NCBI GenBank assembly: GCA_029167225.1
Contig: JARFNK010000013.1
Span: forward strand, 62,001 to 126,000
Direction: 5' to 3'
DNA from: Sphingobium arseniciresistens
Lineage (GTDB): Bacteria > Pseudomonadota > Alphaproteobacteria > Sphingomonadales > Sphingomonadaceae
DNA length: 64,000 bases
Below, in pieces: positions 42,883 through 52,475 of this stretch (positions are counted from its first letter, which is position 1; every line of letters starts with the position of its first letter). The notes beneath the pieces were generated by a model, which saw only the letters and a program-made list of their open reading frames with translations, was not told the origin of the DNA and made no database searches. Position numbers and translations under genes: made by a program.

Positions 42883-45203
42883 CTGTCATCGACACGCTCT
42901 CCGTCCACGGGGCGCAACTCAGCCGGCGTAGCCTTCTCGGGGCGGGAGGCGCCCTTGTCGTAGCATTCGGCCTGGTTCCCTCGCTCGGGCGTGCCGCGAT
43001 CGGCTCGGGCGGCGCGCTCGATGCATCGAAGCCGTCTTCGTGGATCGAAATCCATGCGGACGACAGCATCATCATCCGCACTGGCAAATGCGATTTCGGC
43101 CAGAGCTCGATCTACACGGCCTATCGGCAGATCGTGGCTGAAGAACTGGGTGTTCCGGTCGAGGCGATCACGACAGTCGTCACCGGAGACACGGATACGA
43201 CCCCCGATGGTGGCGGAACATTCGGGCTGCTGCGCGGATCCGGCAATCTGCGCAAGGCGGCCGCCTATACGCGCGAGGCCGTGCTGGAAGTTGCCGCGCG
43301 CAAATTTGGCGTTGCGCGCGCAAGCCTGACGGTGAGCGACGGCAAGATTACCGGCGGCGGCAAGTCTGCGAGCTATGGCGCGCTGGTTGCCGGCCAGGAT
43401 CTTCAACTGACCATTCCGGTGCAGGGCAGTCTGACGAGCTTTTTCGGGTTGCAGATTACGGGCAATCCACCTCTCAAGCCTGTTTCCGATTACAAGGTTG
43501 TGGGCCAGCCCGTAAAGAACCCCATTCTTCGCCCCAAGATTTCGGGGCAGACGGTCTGGGTCAACGACGTGAAGCTTCCCGGGATGCTGCATGCCCGGGT
43601 CATCCATCCCGCAACACTGGGATCCACGCTCATTTCCGCGGGCAAGGTCGATCGCACTGCATTCCCCACGGCCAAGGTCGTGGTGATCGGCAATCTCGTC
43701 GGCGTGGTCGCCGAGGACGAGTGGGAAGCGATCCAGGCTGCGCAAGCGGTAGCCGGCGACACGAAATGGTCGGAATGGAAGGCACTGCCCGCCCATGACA
43801 AGCTGTTCGATCATCTTCGCGAAAAGGTGAGCTGGCAGGAAATCCCCGCGAGCAAGGGCGCGACCAAGGGCGACGTCAAAGTCGCCAAGCCCGTTGCTAT
43901 CCATGAGGCGACATATTTCGTCCCCTATATGAAACATGCGCCCATCAGCCCAACCGTGTCGTTGGCGGATGTGAAGATCGATGGCTCGGTCGTGCTGCAC
44001 ACACATAGCCAGAATCCGCAGTTTCTGCGCAGCGGCATCGCCATGATGCTCGGCAAGCCGGAATCGGACGTTGTGATCCGTACCTATCCTGGCGCCAGCC
44101 ACTTTGGACGCTCGAATGGCGGCAATGCTGGATCGGAAGACGAGGCGGTCTTGCTGTCCCGTGCGGTGGGACGGCCCGTGCGGGTGCAGTGGATGCGCGG
44201 CGACGACATGCAGTGGTCAACGCAGTCGCCGACGTCCATGTCCCGGATCAGCATCGGTCTCGACGCCCAGGGCAAGATCCAGTCCTATCAAGCGGATCAT
44301 AATGGTCCGCCCATGCAGGACGATCGCCTGATTGGCGCAGTTCTGGCGGGCTTGCCGACAATCGGTGCACCGACCCCCGACAACCGGCTTGGGCTACAGC
44401 GACTGTCGATGGGCGTATCCGACCGCTGGGTCTATGACGAGGTGCCCAATGTTGCCGAACTCGGCCATGCCACATACCAGCTCGGGCAACGTGAATCCTC
44501 GCTTGCGATCGGTCTGCGCGATCATTCGATGCGCACGCCGATCCAGTTCCAGCAGAACTTCCCGCGCGAGCTGGCGATGAGCGAAGCGGCTGCTCTTGCC
44601 AAGGCAGATCCGATCCAGTTCCGTATCGATCATGTCAAGGATGAGCGCTTCAAGACCATTCTGGGGCGTCTGCGGGAGGAATCCGGCTGGCAGTCCAGGC
44701 CGTCACCATCGCCCGCGGCGCGCGCGACGGGCTCCGAGGTGGTGCGAGGGCAGGGCGTTTCAATCATGCTGCGTGACAACGGCTATTGGGCCTGCGCCGC
44801 CAACGTCGCGGTTACGCCGGAAACCGGAGAGGTGAAGGTGGAGCGCATCACCATCGTCATGGATCTGGGGATTGTAGTCAATCCGCTGCAGCTCAAGCGC
44901 CAGGTGCAGGCGGGGTGCCTCATGGGTGTCAGTCAGGCACTGCACGAGGAACTCATGTTCGACGAAGGCGCGATCACGTCCAGCGACTGGTCCAGCTATC
45001 CGATCCTGACAATGCAGGAGATGCCGGAGCTGAAGGTCGTCATTCATTCAAACCCCGCCGTCGGTGAATATGGCCAGGGTTCGGAAAGTGCAAATGCGCT
45101 GGCTGCTCCGGCCATCGTGGCGGCCTTTTTCGATGCGACGGGCAGGCGCGCGCGCCGCATCCCGCTAAAGCCGGAATATGTGCAGGCGGCGCTTACGGCA
45201 TAG
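42879..45203 (+). CDS. iorB: Molybdopterin-binding large subunit (isoquinoline 1-oxidoreductase beta / aldehyde oxidase type)
   Basis: A 774-residue periplasmic enzyme with a Tat signal (SRRSLLGAGGALVVAFGLVPSLGRA). It carries the xanthine-oxidase family MoCo segments: GGGTFGLLRGSGNLRKAA, FGRSNGGNAGSEDEAVLLSRAVGRPVRVQWMR, and the terminal GEYGQGSESANALAAPAIVAAF with the catalytic Glu. No cytochrome c subunit gene, which often completes the three-subunit enzyme, lies nearby. GAAGGCATG overlaps the previous stop. Confidence 0.87.
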   Translation: MTVIDTLSVHGAQLSRRSLLGAGGALVVAFGLVPSLGRAAIGSGGALDASKPSSWIEIHADDSIIIRTGKCDFGQSSIYTAYRQIVAEELGVPVEAITTVVTGDTDTTPDGGGTFGLLRGSGNLRKAAAYTREAVLEVAARKFGVARASLTVSDGKITGGGKSASYGALVAGQDLQLTIPVQGSLTSFFGLQITGNPPLKPVSDYKVVGQPVKNPILRPKISGQTVWVNDVKLPGMLHARVIHPATLGSTLISAGKVDRTAFPTAKVVVIGNLVGVVAEDEWEAIQAAQAVAGDTKWSEWKALPAHDKLFDHLREKVSWQEIPASKGATKGDVKVAKPVAIHEATYFVPYMKHAPISPTVSLADVKIDGSVVLHTHSQNPQFLRSGIAMMLGKPESDVVIRTYPGASHFGRSNGGNAGSEDEAVLLSRAVGRPVRVQWMRGDDMQWSTQSPTSMSRISIGLDAQGKIQSYQADHNGPPMQDDRLIGAVLAGLPTIGAPTPDNRLGLQRLSMGVSDRWVYDEVPNVAELGHATYQLGQRESSLAIGLRDHSMRTPIQFQQNFPRELAMSEAAALAKADPIQFRIDHVKDERFKTILGRLREESGWQSRPSPSPAARATGSEVVRGQGVSIMLRDNGYWACAANVAVTPETGEVKVERITIVMDLGIVVNPLQLKRQVQAGCLMGVSQALHEELMFDEGAITSSDWSSYPILTMQEMPELKVVIHSNPAVGEYGQGSESANALAAPAIVAAFFDATGRRARRIPLKPEYVQAALTA

Positions 45204-45218
45204 TGAGGGCGACGGTCT

Positions 45219-45265
45219 GGGCATGACGCTGCGGTAGGCTCTCCGTCGACCGCAGCGCCGTGCCC
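45219..45265 (+). terminator. Terminator-like hairpin after iorB
   Basis: A 16-bp stem with one wobble and one mismatch (GGGCATGACGCTGCGG / CCGCAGCGCCGTGCCC) around a 15-base loop begins 16 bases after the stop. No T-tract follows. Confidence 0.5.
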
Positions 45266-45556
45266 GCCCGGTTGACGGGCCGGCGCCGCTCGCGGCGATG
45301 CGGGCCGCGCAAGCGTCTCTCGGTTCGATATCGACGATGTCGCCCGAGACCAAGTCACCGGCGAGTTTTTCGCCAACGCCCGTCTTTTCGATTGCAGGCT
45401 TGGTCATCAAGGCGGCCAACTCGCCGGGCTGCCGCTCTTTGGAAGACCAGCAGCGTTTCCGATGACGGAACACGCCGCCAGATGTCCCTCAGCCTGTCTC
45501 CTGCCCGGTTATCGGTGGCCTCCGATCTCGATGATCATGGCAGGTCAGACCTCCGC
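45266..45556. other. Gap without a supported gene
   Basis: About 290 bases between the hairpin and the acyl-CoA dehydrogenase stop. A minus-strand frame through 45240-45430 reads KERQPGELAALMTKPAIEKTGVGEKLAGDLVSGDIVDIEPRDA, with good codon use, so a decayed gene is possible. I see no start or conserved family, and I do not call a gene. Confidence 0.3.
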
Positions 45557-47296
45557 TTAGAAGGCATCGCTCTCCATCGCCATGATCGGCGCTGCACCAA
45601 TCGCGATGTTCGCCGCCAGGGATTGAGCGCGAGGCAGGATTTTCTGTGCGAAGAAGTCGGCCATGATCATCTTGTCGCGAAGATGCGGTGTCAGCGCTGG
45701 CTCGGCTGCCACTGCCATGCGCGTCCACATCCATCCCATGACGACAAGGGCGAACAGGTGGAGGTAATCGACCGCTGCGGCGCCGACCTCTTCGATGTCT
45801 GCCCCGATCAGTGACGGCGTCACCTGCTGCAACTGCGCCAGCGCGTCGGATGTCCGCGCTGCGATGAGACGATCGCCCGCGCCCTCGAGGTCCGCAGCGA
45901 TAAGCGCGAACAGGCGCTGGACAGCCTCGCCGCCAGCGGCCGGCAGCTTGCGGCCGACCAGATCCATCGCCTGGACGCCGTTGGTGCCTTCGTAGATCTG
46001 GGCGATGCGCGCGTCGCGAACATATTGCTCCATCCCCCATTCGCGAATGTAGCCGTGCCCGCCGAAGACCTGCTGCGCCTGAACGGCGCTCTCGAAACCG
46101 AAGTCCGTGAACGATGCCTTGATCACGGGGGTGAGCAATGCCACCAAAGCGTCCGCCTTGGCCCGTTCACCTGCCTCAGGATGTCCGTGCGACCGGTCCA
46201 GTTGCAAGGCCGTCCATCCAGCCAAGGCACGGCCCGCCTCGACGAATGCGCGGATGTTCAGCAGCATCCGTCGCACATCGGCATGTTCGATAATGGCCAC
46301 GGGGCCAGTGCCTCCGGTCGAACCGCGACCTTGGAGGCGATCCTTGGCATAAGCTGCGGCTTGCTGATAGGCGCCGCCTGCGACGCCCAGCCCCTGGATC
46401 CCGACGAACAGACGTTCCGCGTTCATCATCGTGAACATCGTGGCCAGGCCGCGATGCGCTTCGCCAACCAGCCAGCCTGTCGCATCATCATAATTCATCA
46501 CGCAGGTCGGCTGAGCGTGAATCCCCATTTTCTTTTCAAGCGCGCCTACGGACATGGTGTTCCGCACCGTGAAGCCACCTTCAGTATCGGGCAGGAACTT
46601 GGGCACCAGGAAAAGACTGATGCCTTTTACGCCGGGCGGTGCATCGGGCAGGCGCGCAAGCACCAGATGGATGATATTGCCGCCAAAATCATGATCGCCC
46701 GACGAGATGAAGATTTTTGTGCCGGTGACGGCGTAACTGCCGTCGGGCTGGGGCGTGGCCTTGGCCTTGAGCAATGCAAGGTCCGTTCCCGCGCCGCTCT
46801 CGGTCAGCGCCATGGCGCCGGTCCACTCGCCGCTCACCATGGGCGCCAGCCAGATCTGCTTCAACTCATCCGAGGCATGCGCGACGATAGTCTCACTGGC
46901 GCCACGCGTCAGCCCGGAGAAAAGCCCGAACGAGAGGTTCGTGGCAGACATCATCTCGTCGACCCACAGCTGCAGGATGAAGGGCAGGCCTTGTCCTCCA
47001 TGGGCGGGGTCAGCCGAAAGGGAAGGCCAGCCGGCCGCAACGAAGTCGCGATACGTCTCCGCGAACCCTGCGGGGGTGTGAACCTCTCCGTCGATCAACC
47101 GACTGCCTTGCTCGTCTCCCTCGCGATTGATCGGATGGAGGCGGTCCGTACACATCCGACCTGCTTCCTCCAGCACCGCAAGCGCAAGATCGATTTCCAC
47201 ATCCTTCCCGAGTTCGGACATCGCGCCATCAAAGCCGAGCACTTTTTCAAGGAGGAACCGGTAATCTTCGATCGGCGCGGCATAGCTTTGCATCAT
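45557..47296 (-). CDS. Acyl-CoA dehydrogenase, long DmdC-like form
   Basis: A 579-residue flavoprotein longer than the usual ~390-residue dehydrogenases, because of an extended N-terminus and a C-terminal helical addition like DmdC (3-methylmercaptopropionyl-CoA dehydrogenase). Signatures are GAMALTESGAGTDLALLKAKA, GGHGYIREWGMEQYVRDARIAQIYEGTNGVQAMDL with the catalytic Glu in IYEGTN. It would introduce the alpha-beta double bond into an acyl-CoA. ATG 47296 is favoured by GGGAG nearby. It lies 213 bases downstream of the CoA-transferase gene on the same strand. That 213-base gap holds nothing I can support. Confidence 0.9.
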   Translation of the reverse strand: MMQSYAAPIEDYRFLLEKVLGFDGAMSELGKDVEIDLALAVLEEAGRMCTDRLHPINREGDEQGSRLIDGEVHTPAGFAETYRDFVAAGWPSLSADPAHGGQGLPFILQLWVDEMMSATNLSFGLFSGLTRGASETIVAHASDELKQIWLAPMVSGEWTGAMALTESGAGTDLALLKAKATPQPDGSYAVTGTKIFISSGDHDFGGNIIHLVLARLPDAPPGVKGISLFLVPKFLPDTEGGFTVRNTMSVGALEKKMGIHAQPTCVMNYDDATGWLVGEAHRGLATMFTMMNAERLFVGIQGLGVAGGAYQQAAAYAKDRLQGRGSTGGTGPVAIIEHADVRRMLLNIRAFVEAGRALAGWTALQLDRSHGHPEAGERAKADALVALLTPVIKASFTDFGFESAVQAQQVFGGHGYIREWGMEQYVRDARIAQIYEGTNGVQAMDLVGRKLPAAGGEAVQRLFALIAADLEGAGDRLIAARTSDALAQLQQVTPSLIGADIEEVGAAAVDYLHLFALVVMGWMWTRMAVAAEPALTPHLRDKMIMADFFAQKILPRAQSLAANIAIGAAPIMAMESDAF

Positions 47297-47509
47297 GTTG
47301 CTCCCGTGGGCTTGCAAGCCCCATTGGCGTTTATTCGGTTGATGGCGGCGATCCGCGGCGCCAACATTACCGTGCTTCGTGCCGGCTTTCCGGCAGTAGC
47401 CGGCCAGGCGGTACAGTGAACGATCCGTTGGCTGCAACTGAAGGAGATTGCGGTCAACCCAGGCGGCAGGTCGCAACGATCGATCTTCATCGATCGCCAC
47501 GCGCGCGCC

Positions 47510-48751
47510 TCAGCCTATTGCGCCGGCAGCCTTGATTTCTGCCAGTTCTTCGGCTTTCAGCTTTAGCAGTTCGACGAGAACTTGTTCCGTATGCTCGCCC
47601 AGTTCCGGCGGATCGCTCAGTTCGCGCAGAGGCGAACCCATGTAACGCATGGGGCTATTGGGAAGGGCGACCATGCCGGCTTCGGTCATTCGGTCCGTCA
47701 GGAAGCCGCGTTCCCGCAGATGCACGTCGTTCAGCAGTTCCATGACGTCCCGCAGGGGAGCGGCGGCGACCTGATTCTTGTCGCACAGATCGCAGATCTG
47801 TTCACGGGTCTGGGTCTTGGTCCAGGCTGAAACAGCGGCCGTGATCTCTTCGATATGCGCCACGCGCCCACTGAGGGTCCGCAGGGTTTCGTCCGCCGTG
47901 AGGTCTGGGCGGTTCATCGCTTGGGTCAGCTTGAGCCAATGATCGTCATTCGCGCAGACGATCGCAACCCAGCCATCGGAGGTCTCAAAAGTATCGAACG
48001 GGACGTAGGAGTCTGCGACATGCCGATTTCCAGTCCGCTCGGGAACGCTATTGCTTGAGTAGACATGGCCGATCGATGGCAGCATCGGAGCGAATACCGA
48101 TTCAAGCATCGACAATTCTATCGCGCGGCCAAGGCCGGTGCGCTCACGCTCGAACAGGGCCGACACGATCGCGCCATACAGATGGGCGCCGGACATGAAG
48201 TCGGCGACAGGAGCCCCCGCCTTGAGCGGACGGCCGCCCGCTTCGCCGGTCGTGCTCATGAAGCCGCTCATGGCCTGAATCGTCAGGTCGAGCGCGCGCT
48301 TGTTGGCATATGGGCCGGTGGCGCCGAAACCGGACGCGGACGCATAAATGAGCCTGGGATTGATCTTCAGCAGATCGTCCGGGCCCACGCCAAGGCGGGC
48401 CATCACGCCGGGTGCGAAATTTTCCACCAGCACATCGGCAGACTTGCACAATTCCTTCAGCAAGGCCTTGCCCTGCGATGTCTTGAGGTTCAGCACGATG
48501 CCGCGTTTGCTACCGTTGAGGGCCCGAAACGGATAATCGCCGTCACGCGCTCGCTTGCGGGTAACGTCCCCCGTCGGCGGTTCGACCTTGATGACATCGG
48601 CACCGGCCATTGCCATCAGAAATGTGGCGTAGGGGCCTTGGAAGACATGGCCAAGATCGAGAACTCTTACTCCTGATAAAGGGAGTGGCCGTTCCATTTT
48701 TGGGTCAATCGGCATGGTGTCCGTGTAATTATCTTTGGCCGTATTTTCCAT
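47510..48751 (-). CDS. CaiB/BaiF family CoA-transferase
   Basis: A 413-residue class III CoA-transferase. Marks are LPLSGVRVLDLGHVFQGPYATFLMAMAGADVIKVEPPTGD, LNLKTSQGKALLKEL, ENFAPGVMARLGVGPDDL and GPYANKRALDLTIQAMSGFMS with the catalytic Asp in ALDLTIQA. It swaps CoA between an activated acid and the pathway's acid without ATP. An IclR-type operator pair lies about 210 bases upstream. It and the acyl-CoA dehydrogenase should handle the acid arising from the alcohol and aldehyde oxidation genes. Confidence 0.9.
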   Translation of the reverse strand: MENTAKDNYTDTMPIDPKMERPLPLSGVRVLDLGHVFQGPYATFLMAMAGADVIKVEPPTGDVTRKRARDGDYPFRALNGSKRGIVLNLKTSQGKALLKELCKSADVLVENFAPGVMARLGVGPDDLLKINPRLIYASASGFGATGPYANKRALDLTIQAMSGFMSTTGEAGGRPLKAGAPVADFMSGAHLYGAIVSALFERERTGLGRAIELSMLESVFAPMLPSIGHVYSSNSVPERTGNRHVADSYVPFDTFETSDGWVAIVCANDDHWLKLTQAMNRPDLTADETLRTLSGRVAHIEEITAAVSAWTKTQTREQICDLCDKNQVAAAPLRDVMELLNDVHLRERGFLTDRMTEAGMVALPNSPMRYMGSPLRELSDPPELGEHTEQVLVELLKLKAEELAEIKAAGAIG

Positions 48752-49397
48752 TTATAGAGCGTCCATATCTTGTCTGTTCGTGAAACAGGCTCGGTGTGAT
48801 CTTCATTGTTATCGGAAATAATTTGATGTGTTGAGGATTGTTACATCACTTATGGCATGATCTTGGATTTTGCGTCTTCAGCATTTGCCTGAATAGGCGC
48901 GCCACACATGACGAACGGCGCGAGCTGCATGCCATCTGAACCAACCTCCTCGCCAATTGTTCGTATATAAGTACCAAATGTCGGATATACGTCATTCTTG
49001 CTCAATATGCCAGAACTGTCAATGGGACAGTTTTGCAGATATCGCGGCAGCTGAAGGGCAGCTTGATGTGCTTCAGGCCTTTCCATTTCATCGAAGCCTT
49101 CTCGCGACGATCGTTACGTGCGCTCTACGGTCGTCAGGAAACTGACGCTGAAACGCCGGATCGGCCTACACGGTGACGCGAGCAGCCGCTGTAGCGAGAT
49201 TCTCCACGAGTTGCAGGCCGCTACGGGTCGGGTTGGCGGACCAAGGCCTGAACGCAAATATTGTGCATTCCGCGATTATGCGCCGTTCCATGCTGGTCTT
49301 TCCGGCACGGGATTGAGGGCGTTCTCATGCTTCATCGGGGCGCTACCATCTTGCCGCGTTCTGGCCCGCATTGCCGTCGGATCTGGAGCGCAATGCG
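48752..49397. other. 646-base gap with a regulatory site
   Basis: No gene supported on either strand; the short frames lack conserved patterns. The one notable feature is the operator pair at 48959-48991. The region 48770-48850 is AT-rich and suits a promoter for the CoA-transferase. Confidence 0.5.
48959..48991. promoter_or_regulatory. Paired palindromic operator (IclR-regulon type), upstream of CoA-transferase
   Basis: GTTCGTATATAAGTAC at 48959 (core CGTATATAAG at 48962) and core CGGATATACG at 48982, exactly 20 bases apart. The arrangement is shared with six other promoters of the cluster. Confidence 0.55.
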
Positions 49398-50933
49398 TCA
49401 GCGTGCATTGAGCGCATGCACGACATCCGCCGCGAATTTCTGAATGCGGAATGGCGACCCGTCATCGAAGCCCCGGCGCACGATGACGATATCGGCGGAC
49501 GGAATGATCACGGCATATTGCCCCATTGCCCCGAAGGCGGAGTAGGCGTCGGGTGGCAGTCCTTCCATGCCGCCAAACAGCCAGAACTGCGCGCCATAAC
49601 CTGCATCGCCGCCTATGCTGGGTTTGACCGGCTGGGCCGGTGCCGGGGTCGAAACATAGCGACTCCAGTCGGCCGGCAGCAGTTGTTCTCCCGCCCATTG
49701 CCCATTCGACAGGTAGAGCAGGCCCAGTCGCGCAAAATCCCGTGCGGTGCTCCAGCACTGGCCAGAAACGATGAAGTCGTTGTTCCAGTCCGTCTCTACG
49801 ATCGTGCGCGTCATGCCGATCTTCCAGAGCAACTGCTCGTAGGGAAAGGCGGGATAGTGTTGATCGTCGGCAAAAGCGGTTCTCAGGGCCCGCATCGCCA
49901 GATTGGTATCGGTGCCGGCGTAGACAAATCGCGCGCCCGCTTTTGCGTCCACCATGTTGCGCGCGCCTGCTTCCCCGATCGAGGCACCCGATCGATAGAT
50001 TTCGTGCTGGGGGTCTTGCGCTCCGTCGCTGTAAAGGCCGCTCGCCATGTGAAGCAGGTCATTCACGGAGATGTCGCCACGCGGATCACCCGGCGTGCGC
50101 CATTCCGGCAGAACCGCCTTCCGTTTCAGATCGATTAATCCCTTCCGCACGCCGACACCGACCAATGTGGCGCCCAGGCTCTTGCACATGGAATTGGTCC
50201 GCGCCGCGACATGCTCCGAAAAGCCATGTTGATAGCGTTCGGTGACGATCTTGCCGCCCTTCAGGATCAATATCCCCCAGCTGACCCCGCCATAGAGCCC
50301 AGCTTGGTCGCGAAATGCCTCGGCAATGAGAAGGTCAAGCGCCTTTTGGCGGGAACGCGGCAGGTGCTGGATGGCATCCCTGTCACCCATGGGCCATGCC
50401 TTGTCGTCCATGCGGGGCGCCATGAGCGTGGGACGGAACAGGCCTTGGGCAAGCTCATGGGAAGCGCCGATCGGCAGCATGGTGCAGCCCATGCCGCTCC
50501 GATATACGGCGATCCTTGGCGGGAGCAGATCGTCGAACCGCACCGATACCGATTTTGCCTGTTCGTCAACCTTGATTTCGAGCTTTCGCTTGGCCGCGTC
50601 GGGGGCGTTGGCGCTGATAGTCTGATCGACCAGCGCCCTGGGCGCTTCTGTCGCAAAATATCCAGAACATATATGGAGCGCCCGCAGCCCTGCGTCCTGC
50701 GCGAGGCTATGCCGGTCAGTGCCCGGGGCCCGCGCCGCGGTGGCGGAAGGGGACAACGCCGTCAGCGCCAATGACAATAACGCGCTGGATCGCGCGAGGC
50801 CATGTTTCAGCGACTTGGTGGACGAACGAGGCGCGGCGCGCCCGACAGCATGGCATCGTTCTTCAGGCCGAGTGAAAGAGCGGGACGCATCCTGAAGGCT
50901 CATCCGGGAGGTTTCCGCTTCCCGCTGTCGCAT
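49398..50933 (-). CDS. Exported serine hydrolase (class C beta-lactamase fold)
   Basis: A 511-residue protein with an N-terminal signal-like segment at about 45-65 (ARSSALLSLALTALSPSATA). The serine beta-lactamase fold is shown by TNSMCKSLGATL (SxxK), YAGTDTN (YxN-like) and HMASGLYSDG. These enzymes in catabolic clusters usually act as esterases. The start is ambiguous (50933 or 50903), with no clear ribosome site, and an unusually long N-terminal stretch before the signal region. An operator pair lies 60 bases upstream of 50933. Confidence 0.78.
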   Translation of the reverse strand: MRQREAETSRMSLQDASRSFTRPEERCHAVGRAAPRSSTKSLKHGLARSSALLSLALTALSPSATAARAPGTDRHSLAQDAGLRALHICSGYFATEAPRALVDQTISANAPDAAKRKLEIKVDEQAKSVSVRFDDLLPPRIAVYRSGMGCTMLPIGASHELAQGLFRPTLMAPRMDDKAWPMGDRDAIQHLPRSRQKALDLLIAEAFRDQAGLYGGVSWGILILKGGKIVTERYQHGFSEHVAARTNSMCKSLGATLVGVGVRKGLIDLKRKAVLPEWRTPGDPRGDISVNDLLHMASGLYSDGAQDPQHEIYRSGASIGEAGARNMVDAKAGARFVYAGTDTNLAMRALRTAFADDQHYPAFPYEQLLWKIGMTRTIVETDWNNDFIVSGQCWSTARDFARLGLLYLSNGQWAGEQLLPADWSRYVSTPAPAQPVKPSIGGDAGYGAQFWLFGGMEGLPPDAYSAFGAMGQYAVIIPSADIVIVRRGFDDGSPFRIQKFAADVVHALNAR

Positions 50934-50992
50934 ATAGAGCAATTCAGACCCTCCCCCGCTGTTGCCATTTCGGCAATCATGCTTGATATATT

Positions 50993-51025
50993 GTGCGTAT
51001 ATAAGAGCGAAATGCCGTATTTACG
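50993..51025. promoter_or_regulatory. Paired palindromic operator upstream of serine hydrolase
   Basis: Core CGTATATAAG at 50996 and core CGTATTTACG at 51016, 20 bases apart. The spacer bases (AAG..C.AAATG.CG) are also alike those at 48971-48983. It lies 60 bases before the serine hydrolase start. Confidence 0.55.
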
Positions 51026-51202
51026 CGACCGGAAAAATATTGTCTCGTCAACGCTTATCCTATTCGGTTCGACCTCGTCCAGCACAAACTAAAGGTGGTT
51101 CCTGCGCAATTGTCCTTGTATTTCGGGAACGCAGGCCGCCTTTTGTGATGCTGCGGCCCATCGCTGCACTCGATTGACATTATGGACAATGCCTGCAATG
51201 AT

Positions 51203-51235
51203 CGATAATACGTCCATAAGTTCATAAATACGGAC
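51203..51235. promoter_or_regulatory. Paired palindromic operator upstream of iclR
   Basis: GTTCATAAATACGGAC at 51220 (core CATAAATACG at 51223) with a second core CGATAATACG at 51203, 20 bases apart. It is about 355 bases before the IclR start, so it may instead serve the divergent serine hydrolase. The rest of the 657-base gap 50934-51590 holds no gene I can support. Confidence 0.45.
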
Positions 51236-51590
51236 GATTTTAGGGGTGCCCAGGACGGTGTTCGCTCGCCGACGAAAGGGGAGGATTATGTCCAGTCAGT
51301 TTTCCAAGATCTCGGCTTATGAATTTGTTCCGCAGCAGGCTGGATTCTGGCGGCGGGCATGATCGCGAGACTGCAATCTCGCCTGCTGCCCGTCGGGGTC
51401 GCTATCGGGATCCATCGCGGGGGCGCTTTATTACTCTGACAGTGGCGGCAGGTTAATCCTGCTCTTGGCTTGCGTGACTGTCGGCATTCTGATGCGCGCA
51501 ACCCGTCTTCGATATCTCGCTCTCGGCCTTTCGTCATGCTAGGCTAGGGGATTGTATAAAGCGGAGAAGAAGTATTTGTCTGACAAGCAT

Positions 51591-52367
51591 ATGGATATGT
51601 TGCCGGAATCGGGCGCTGCAGTTGGCAGGCAACCTAGCCATCATCGCACGGTCGATCGCGTGACCCAGATATTGGAAGAGGTCGTCTATCGCCCCGGAAT
51701 GACATTTGCCGAGCTCGCCCGCACATTAGGCGCGCCCAAAAGTTCGGTGTACGGCTTTGTGCAGGGCTTGCTCGCGACCGGCTGGCTGTATGAAAATGAC
51801 AGGCAATTCTACCTGGGGCCTGCTGTCCATGGCCTGACTCTTGCCAGCGGTCATGTACGCGCCGGGATCGTCAGCCACGAAAGGCTGGCTGAACTGCATG
51901 AGGAGACGGGGCTGGCCGTATTCCTTGGTGTGGAGGCCGGGGACCACCTGATTTATATTGCCGAAGCCGGTGGGGATTCCATTGCCGACATCGAGGCGCG
52001 CCGCAATATCCGTCGTACGCTCCTCGCCACGGCGACGGGCAAGGCGTTGCTGGCGGCCAAGCCTCAGGATGAACTCGACGCTTTCCTCAGGCGCCATCGG
52101 CGCACCGAGCCCGAGGCTGTCGAGGCGTTTCTAAGCGAGTATGAAGCGATCAAGAGCACTGGCGTTGCAACCAATCTCCGGCTCGGTGGCACCCGATTGG
52201 CGATAGCGACGATCCTGCCGGGCCAGTCCGGCCGAAGCCCGGCCGCCGTGGCGCTCGTTGGTTCGGCGACAAAGGTCAAGCCGAAGGTTCGCAAATTGTC
52301 GGAGTTGCTCGTCGAAAGGGCGGCACTTTGGGCGCGCCGAAAGGTGAGCGCACGGGAGGCGATTTAG
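51591..52367 (+). CDS. IclR-family transcriptional regulator
   Basis: A 258-residue regulator with an N-terminal winged HTH (SHHRTVDRVTQILEEVVYRPGMTFAELARTLGAPKSSVYGFVQGLLATGWLYEN) and a C-terminal IclR effector domain (HERLAELHEETGLAVFLGVEAGDHLIYIAEAG...RRTLLATATGKALLA). IclR proteins bind short palindromes as dimers or tetramers, fitting the paired cores in this cluster. ATG 51591 is used; TTG 51576 with GGAG upstream is an alternative. It is the only one-component regulator among 45-64 kb. Confidence 0.9.
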   Translation: MDMLPESGAAVGRQPSHHRTVDRVTQILEEVVYRPGMTFAELARTLGAPKSSVYGFVQGLLATGWLYENDRQFYLGPAVHGLTLASGHVRAGIVSHERLAELHEETGLAVFLGVEAGDHLIYIAEAGGDSIADIEARRNIRRTLLATATGKALLAAKPQDELDAFLRRHRRTEPEAVEAFLSEYEAIKSTGVATNLRLGGTRLAIATILPGQSGRSPAAVALVGSATKVKPKVRKLSELLVERAALWARRKVSAREAI

Positions 52368-52422
52368 GCTCCGCGGATCAGTCGGCGCGACCACCCGGTT
52401 TCTGTAATGTGGCTGTTTTGCG

Positions 52423-52462
52423 GCCAGCCAGCATTCAGGGCGCACCCGTTTGCCTGGCTGGC
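52423..52462. terminator. Hairpin between convergent iclR and MFS genes
   Basis: GCCAGCCAG and CTGGCTGGC form a perfect 9-bp stem with a 22-base loop between the two stops. On the minus strand no T-tract follows, so it is only a candidate two-way terminator. Confidence 0.4.
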
Positions 52463-52475
52463 TGCAATGCTCTGC

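Noticed and set aside
45240-45473. Decayed gene downstream of iorAB
   Set aside because: One frame has reasonable codon use, but no family, start or conserved motif can be shown, so it is noted only as a gap.
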